Origin: Phanerochaete sordida
Lineage: Eukaryota > Basidiomycota > Agaricomycetes > Polyporales > Phanerochaetaceae
NCBI GenBank assembly: GCA_019973155.2
Contig: BPQB01000136.1
Coordinates: forward strand, 1-47,672
Direction of reading: 5' to 3'
DNA length: 47,672 nucleotides
Shown here: piece by piece, positions 42,759-47,672 of the stretch
Layout of the letters: each line of letters begins with the position of its first letter
Numbering within the stretch: the stretch's first letter is position 1
Program-made: the position numbers and the translations under genes
Notes under the pieces: generated by a model
Databases searched by the model: none
What the model was told of the DNA's origin: nothing
The model's input: the letters and a program-made list of their open reading frames with translations, nothing else

Positions 42759-42879
42759 TGGGACTCCATCGTCATCAAGCTCGACTGGTAGTTACTACGG
42801 GAACCCTGTACTACACAATATACTCCCTTGTCCCTCGAGTCGAGAATGCATTGATGGCGTTGAGCGCGGGTGGTAGTCA

Positions 42880-43320
42880 TTCGCACAACCATGTTCGTGC
42901 GTGCACAATCCTCGTTCGCACAGTTGTTGGTGCTCGTGTGCACTGTCGTCTTCGTGCGCACGCGATCCTCATGTGCGGGGCTTGTGTGTATTGTCGTTGC
43001 TGCGTGCACGTGGTCGCCGTTCACACAATTATCTTCGCGTGTGCACGGTTCTCGTTTGCGCGCATGCAGCCGTTGTTTGCGTGCGCGCAGTTATCGTTTG
43101 CGCGCGCGCTGCCCTCGTCCACGCAGGCGCGGTCCTTGTTCGTGCGGGCGCGGTCGTCGTCCACGCGAGCGTAGTTCTCATTCGCGCAGGCGCGGTTGTC
43201 GTTCGTGCGGTCATTTTGCACGAATGTCATTTGCGTGCGCGCCATTCTCGTGCGCGCTGTCGTCTTTGTGCACACAGTTCTTGTGCACGTCGTCATTGTC
43301 ATGCATGCACGGTTCTCGAG
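42880..43320. repeat. Degenerate GTGCGC-rich satellite
   Basis: Irregular tandem units of about 24-36 bp built from TTCGTGCGC, GTTCTCG and CGCGCAG variants, strongly alternating purine-pyrimidine. It lies between the hAT transposase stop and the right subterminal repeats. Long frames on both strands here are by-products of the repeat and not genes. Confidence 0.7.
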
Positions 43321-43478
43321 TCCACACTTATGCCTGAAGACCCACATGACCCGTGTACCCGTACATACCCGACATATGACCCGTACCCCTAACGCAAGGT
43401 CTCTACCCTCACCGGGTATGGATACGGGTTTGCTGCAGTAGTACCCGAGAAGTACCTGTGTCTATCACTACTGATATT

Positions 43479-43583
43479 GGAAGATCAGCCAAGAGCTGGT
43501 GGTGGCTGGGGTAGTCCGGGAAATTTAGCAGGAAGAGAAAGGTCTTCTAGAGATAGGGAGCCAAAAGGGCCAAGGCCATCCAT
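43479..43583 (-). pseudogene. Integrase-core-like gene, first exon
   Basis: Minus strand from ATG at 43581-43583: MDGLGPFGSLSLEDLSLPAK, then a Pro-rich stretch, a TGA, and SSN at the hAT target site. Across the 10.2-kb insertion it continues in frame into RQAHQALGH at 33231. Initiator-proximal position and frame continuity support it as the first exon. Identity depends on the downstream fragment. Confidence 0.45.
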
Positions 43584-44339
43584 GATGATAAACCGTACAG
43601 GCAGCACAAAAGCAGCAATGCAAGAGTAGAGCACCCGGCCCTAAACTTCATGCTCACCTCAATATTCAGATTTAGTTGGCCCAATTTTTCCCTCACTGCA
43701 AAGTTCCCTTCCCCTTCCTCCCCCATACCTCATGAATACAAAGCTAGAGGCCAACAGGCCCAGCAAGCCCACCATACATGAATGATACTACTTCGCTGAT
43801 GAAGACTGTTATATTCGAGTAAGTCAAGCCTACAAACTTGTACAGTCTTATTTGACGTCTAATCAAGTTGTAGTGCAAATTATACCTCCATCACCGTCAC
43901 AGTGGTATCCTCAAGCTGTGTCTGAATATATTCAGCACCCTCTACAAACTTCCCACCGTCAATCCAGATAATGCCACATGGGAGGGCTCTACAGAGAATA
44001 ACCCTATCATTCTTCCCGGCAATGCAACGAGTAAGGAGTGGGATTATCTGCTGAAGCATACACTCGAAGAGTACGCATACCTACGTTCATTACTCTATAA
44101 TGTCACGCTGATAATACCCTAGGTACCAGCCTCCACCTTAAGATCTGCAGTATCTAGTGGCCGTTCCCAAATTGTACTCTCAGTGGGGAGTGGAGGGCGG
44201 TTGCATTTGGGCCATTTGCTACATATCGGAGCTTCAGCGAACGCTCAAGATTCCAGCAGCCCTCTCTTTTCGCCTGGGAAGGCAGTACAATGTCGATGAG
44301 TAAATCAAGTCAGCTCTCAAATGTCTACTCTCATTCTCC
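43584..44339. other. Unassigned stretch
   Basis: Includes the presumed promoter of the minus-strand integrase-core-like gene. Short plus-strand frames near 44100-44300 may be exons of the ORF that follows, but splice sites are not convincing. Confidence 0.25.
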
Positions 44340-44744
44340 ATGTTGCTCCAACATCTATCCCTGCAGCACGTGTCTCAGTGGTTGTTGTTTCCAGAATACA
44401 AGCTCATCGCGATCACCCGTGAAGCCCTCGAAAGTGAGCAGAAGCTGCTCGCTCTTGTCTCGCTGGACATCAGAAAGATCAAGGCCCCAGAGTGTAACTT
44501 GGAGAAACACATCGCTTGCTGCCAGATCTGGGCAGCATAGTGGAGGAAGCACATCAGAAACCCCCTTCTTCATCCTGATTATCTTGATTCCTTTACATTT
44601 GCGCAAGCGCACAGGGAGCTTGAGAGTTTGCAGTTTTCAGGGATGACTGTAGGGTGTCGGGAGAAGGTTCGCGAGACAGTTCTTACGCCGGAGGTGACCA
44701 CTGCCTACGTTGATAAAGTGTATGCGAAGCTGCAGGATGACATT
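44340..44744 (+). pseudogene. Unrecognised coding fragment cut by repeat B
   Basis: Plus-strand frame with HVSQWLLFPEYKLIAITREA and LDIRKIKAPECNLEKHIACC, a TAG at 44538-44540, then RNPLLHPDYLDSFTFAQAHR and REKVRETVLTPEVTTAYVDK, ending YAKLQDDI where repeat B begins. Composition is protein-like, and the frame stays open on both sides of the stop. No family is recognised. Confidence 0.35.
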
Positions 44745-44745
44745 A

Positions 44746-46566
44746 CAATTTCTGAATGAAATGAAGAATTGTTCTTACAACCAGGACTTTGGAGGGTTTT
44801 CTGCACCAGAACGGATTTCTGCCCAATGCGTGGGAACTTCCTGGCTTACTTCAATACAAACATTTCAAGCTCCGCTTTAATCCATTACAAAATTTGTATT
44901 GAAACTTGTCAGATTTGCTTAGCCTCATGCACTCACTATGCAATCTTCATAATGGGCTGATGTATAGTTCAGACGTCCCTCTACACCATGGTAACACTTC
45001 TGTAATGAACTTGCTCACTGTACTCCAGTACAGAGCAGAGTAACTATGGGCGCTTATGAGGCCAGCAATAGAGGCCAGCCAATGAGCTTCCTCAAAAGTG
45101 GCCACATCAAGATGGCAACTATACCAACTTGTAGAGCTCAGTGAGAGGATTCCAGTGATGTATAGAAGTTGCCTATACTAATTGTGCAAAGCTATGATAA
45201 TGCGGCATAAATTTGCAACTAGGCGCTCAACAGGCGCTCAGCCAAACTTTGGCAACAGGTGACAGTACTGCGCTTTGCAAAGGTCTTGGGCATCTGAAAT
45301 ATATACAAAGCATATGTTGAGGCTATGATAGAGTGAGCTGAACTCACTGTATCCAGCTTAGAGGGCAGATTGGCAGAGTATACAATTATAACATATTTTT
45401 CGTAGATCTGCGAATTCTCGGCTTGAAACGCGGTAACACGGCACTACCGCTATCTTGAACATATGCATAGGAGTGCAATGCAATATAAATGCATTTATGT
45501 GGGATTTATTAAGAGTCTATGCCTGCTACAATTGCCAAAATGGGCAAAAGTGTGAATCTGAGGTCTGTTTCGTAGTTATCGGATCATGTTCCATATATGG
45601 CAAGTACCATCATTTGCAGGCTCATTTATACACTATATAGCAGGCCTCAGAATATTTCCAGATTTTCCGGAATTTTATCTAGGCCTAGGAGGCTGTATAC
45701 ACTTTTGGACAAGCCAATAAATGCTGAGCGCTCTGGAGCTCAATGCTTACAATCTGGATTTACGTACGCGAAAATCCCACCTGTCAAGGGGTGGATTTTC
45801 GCGTACCTAAAATTACTTTGTCAGCAAGAATAGCCAAAACATGAATAAAACAGTGTTGAACGTGTTTTTGGCGTTTCTTTTCGTGTTTTGAGCAATGCAA
45901 CACCCTTTGACACGTCTGTATAGACTTTCAGCACGTTTGATGGCATCAATCACGTGCATATCACGTGCATATCATGTGCTCTGGCTTGTGCACACCTCTT
46001 TGGCTTCAAACTACTCAGTAGCCTCGAATAAATTCCAGTAAATTCCGAAAATATTGGTAGACCCTAAGTACATGCTTTGTATAGATACAGTTGCTCAGAT
46101 GGGCGCTCCGAGCCATGTTCTGTGACAGCAATATATCATATACATGTTTTCATGGGACATAAAGCCAGTATGGAGTGAATAATAGCCTTGGTGCCATAAT
46201 AATGTGCTGCTGCTACTTGGTACACCAGAGTAACTGCCTCCTGGTATTCCTCTGGCCAAAGGACCACACACATGAAGCAAGTAATAGCAATAGTGGTACA
46301 ATGCATTAATGTTCCTTATCACACTGAACTGAGCATGTTTCGGCATTCACTGGACAGCCACATATTTGACACCTTGTTACAAGCTGTTGTCATACAAACA
46401 AGTCTTCTAATACGTGTACCATGTTATCATTTGTAACAAGCTTCTGGTAAGTGCAAGGTACTCTGTATTCTAAGCCCAATGTTTATGCTACTGAGTATCT
46501 ACTATTTTGTTTTGTTTTGTACACGTACTATCCTGCGTCAAAATTGTTTGACACAAGATATGGATA
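44746..46566 (+). repeat. Repeat B, copy 2
   Basis: Direct repeat of 34745-36915 without the 276-bp MITE, sharing the start TTACAATTTCTGAATGAAAT, the hairpin and the run to TTTATGCTACTGAGTATCTA; similarity fades by about 46566. It begins immediately after an unrelated coding fragment, giving an independent left junction. Confidence 0.85.
45764..45806. other. Conserved hairpin in repeat B copy 2
   Basis: Identical in sequence to the hairpin at 35767-35809. Confidence 0.75.
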
Positions 46567-47545
46567 ATTTGAGTCTGACCTTACGCTTTCAGCAAAGCAT
46601 GGGAGTTTGTCTCCGCTTTTGAACAAGGGCACTAGCTTGGGCCTAAAGTAAGTAGATAGGCTTATTATGTACTGTAAGGTTTGAAGTATGGGCTCAGAAG
46701 AGCCAAGGACTAAGTCAGGGTAAGCAAGGAATACCGTAGAGTTTGGTAGACTACTATAGAACTTGCTGGAACCTTGCAGATTTTGGGCCAGGACCTGGAC
46801 TTCTAGGGCTTGTAGTGAAAGAACCTTGTAGATTAGTATGGAACCATGTAGAATATTGTAGAACCTACTTTCTGGCAGGCTTTATAAACCTCCAGATAAG
46901 CTTTTGGCAATCTAAGCCTCCCGTTACCCAGTTCTTCTTGGTACTGTGACCAGCTTCAGTGTCTTGTGCGTTGTCTTTGCTGCAGTGTAGGCTGTAGCTT
47001 GTGTGTTCTTTGCCGTACGTCTTTGTGTGTTGCTCGCAAGTCTAGTGAAGTCCATCCACCTGCAACAGTAGGCGTCGGTGGTAAGCTAGTGTTTCGCTCG
47101 AGGGTTCTACGCTCTAGTCTGGCAAGGTAGCCCAATGTCGAGTGTGTTTGTGTCTTTGTCCGTGCTGTGCGCTCCAGTTCGGCAAGGTAGCCCGGTGTCT
47201 AGTGCTTTTGCGTCTGCATTTGTGTGTTGCACCTTTGTGCCTGTCGCTGTACTTTGTCTGTGTTGCGTACTTTGTCTCCGGACGTACTTTAGAGCCTGTA
47301 GCTCAGTGTAGCTTAGAGGTAGCCAGACTTCTCTTTGTTGCATTTCTAGGACCTTTGTTTGGACTTTGTGTTGGATCTCTTACAGGACAGCCTGTAAGCA
47401 GATCTTCTTGAACTCTCCCTTCCCCACCTTTTGGTGCAATCTTTTTGACCCTCCAACCCTCTACATCCACGCCCTGAATCTCACTCAAAGCATACTTCCT
47501 CGAACGACCGAGACAGAAGCTGACCAACGTCAAGTCCGCCTAACT
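46567..47545. other. Unassigned stretch with promoter-like and tandem sequence
   Basis: TAGAACCTT/TTGTAGA-type short repeats occur at 46735-46870 and a TTTATAAACC box at 46881. A 60-bp unit is repeated twice (GGCAAGGTAGCCC at 47121 and 47181). GT-rich sequence follows. It could be an LTR or promoter region, but no ends are recognised. Confidence 0.3.
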
Positions 47546-47547
47546 TA

Positions 47548-47672
47548 CAGTGGCTGCAAAAAATAACGCAATTCACTTCAAGGGGCTTGATAAAACATTT
47601 ATTTGAGCATGAATGATGCACATACTTATGGCAATGAACCAGCACTGGTCTTATACATGCTTTCAGCTATAT
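47548..47672. mobile_element. Probable Tc1/mariner element, left end
   Basis: After TA at 47546-47547 the sequence CAGTGGCTGCAAAAAATAAC resembles the terminal repeats of fungal Tc1/mariner elements (CAGTGG...). The element would continue past the window, so the other end and transposase cannot be checked. Confidence 0.4.

Larger units (their letters stand above)
33240..43470 (+). mobile_element. 10.2-kb composite hAT element
   Basis: Ends are TAGTAATGGACAC (33240) and the reverse complement of TAGTGATAGACAC (ending 43470). The flanking 8-bp sequences are CTGACATT (33232-33239) and CTGATATT (43471-43478), one mismatch. Both subterminal regions are rich in ACCCGTGCGGG/ACCCGTACC-like motifs. 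Inside, in the right order and orientation, are the N-terminal half of a hAT transposase (33529-34740) and the C-terminal half (40940-42758). They are separated by an insertion at an intron. Joining the outside flanks with one duplication gives SSNVRQAHQ in the interrupted integrase-core-like gene. Confidence 0.85.

Noticed and set aside
42870..43392. Long Arg/Ala/His-rich ORFs on both strands
   Set aside because: Produced by the GTGCGC-rich satellite, with open frames in several phases.
1..47672. CRISPR arrays, bacterial operons or phage genes
   Set aside because: Introns, fungal transposon families and lack of regularly spaced repeats exclude a prokaryotic reading.

Overview
This window is a densely nested transposable-element cluster from a filamentous fungus, most likely an agaricomycete basidiomycete. 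The evidence is a Plavaka (KDZ-superfamily) transposase, several fungal hAT transposases, a Ty1/copia element, a tyrosine-recombinase (DIRS/Ngaro-like) retrotransposon with a VDDH reverse transcriptase, a DUF6532-like gene, and short GT-AG introns of about 50 nt throughout. I see no rRNA, no convincing functional tRNA and no clearly intact host gene. Nearly every coding region is broken by stops, frameshifts or later insertions. Family names come from motif recognition by eye, not from database searches.

Layout. 1-356: truncated copy of a dispersed repeat (repeat B). 725-5783 (-): Plavaka transposase pseudogene carrying a TA-flanked 381-bp MITE (1982-2362) and a 1.6-kb hAT (3967-5564, 8-bp target duplication). 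6.7-9.7 kb (+): fragmented gene with a DUF6532-like domain, split by an AT-rich MITE (8168-8531). 10459-10779: copia LTR. 11142-14574 (-): unrecognised multi-exon gene carrying a 588-bp hAT MITE with a perfect 8-bp duplication and a second, nearly identical copy of the 381-bp MITE in opposite orientation. 14585-19026: copia element with a head-to-head LTR palindrome, a solo LTR nested in its own coding region, and a 1.8-kb internal inversion covering reverse transcriptase and RNase H. 19027-22786 (+): hAT transposase cut by a 1.24-kb TIR element that contains a tRNA-like (SINE-like) stretch. 23849-25383 (+): N-terminal half of another hAT.

26138 to about 32740 (-): DIRS/Ngaro-like retrotransposon (Gag with Cys/His zinc-binding region, RT, RNase H, tyrosine recombinase), cut by an LTR-like insertion (29401-30349) and an AT-rich MITE (27960-28321). 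33240-43470: a 10.2-kb hAT with matching TIRs and an 8-bp duplication, whose own intron holds a 6.2-kb insertion, which in turn holds repeat B copy 1 and another MITE. This hAT splits an integrase-core-like gene whose first exon lies beyond it at 43479-43583 (-). 44746-46566: repeat B copy 2. 47548 to the end: probable start of a Tc1/mariner element.

How it fits together. The region reads as successive layers of insertion, and several layers can be checked because removing one target duplication restores an open frame in the interrupted gene (Plavaka twice, integrase-core gene once, DIRS RNase H once). The observations most worth pursuing are the frame-preserving copia inversion at an 8-bp inverted repeat, a set of AT-rich MITEs apparently inserted in the palindrome CATCTGCAGATG, and the three-deep nesting at 33-43 kb.
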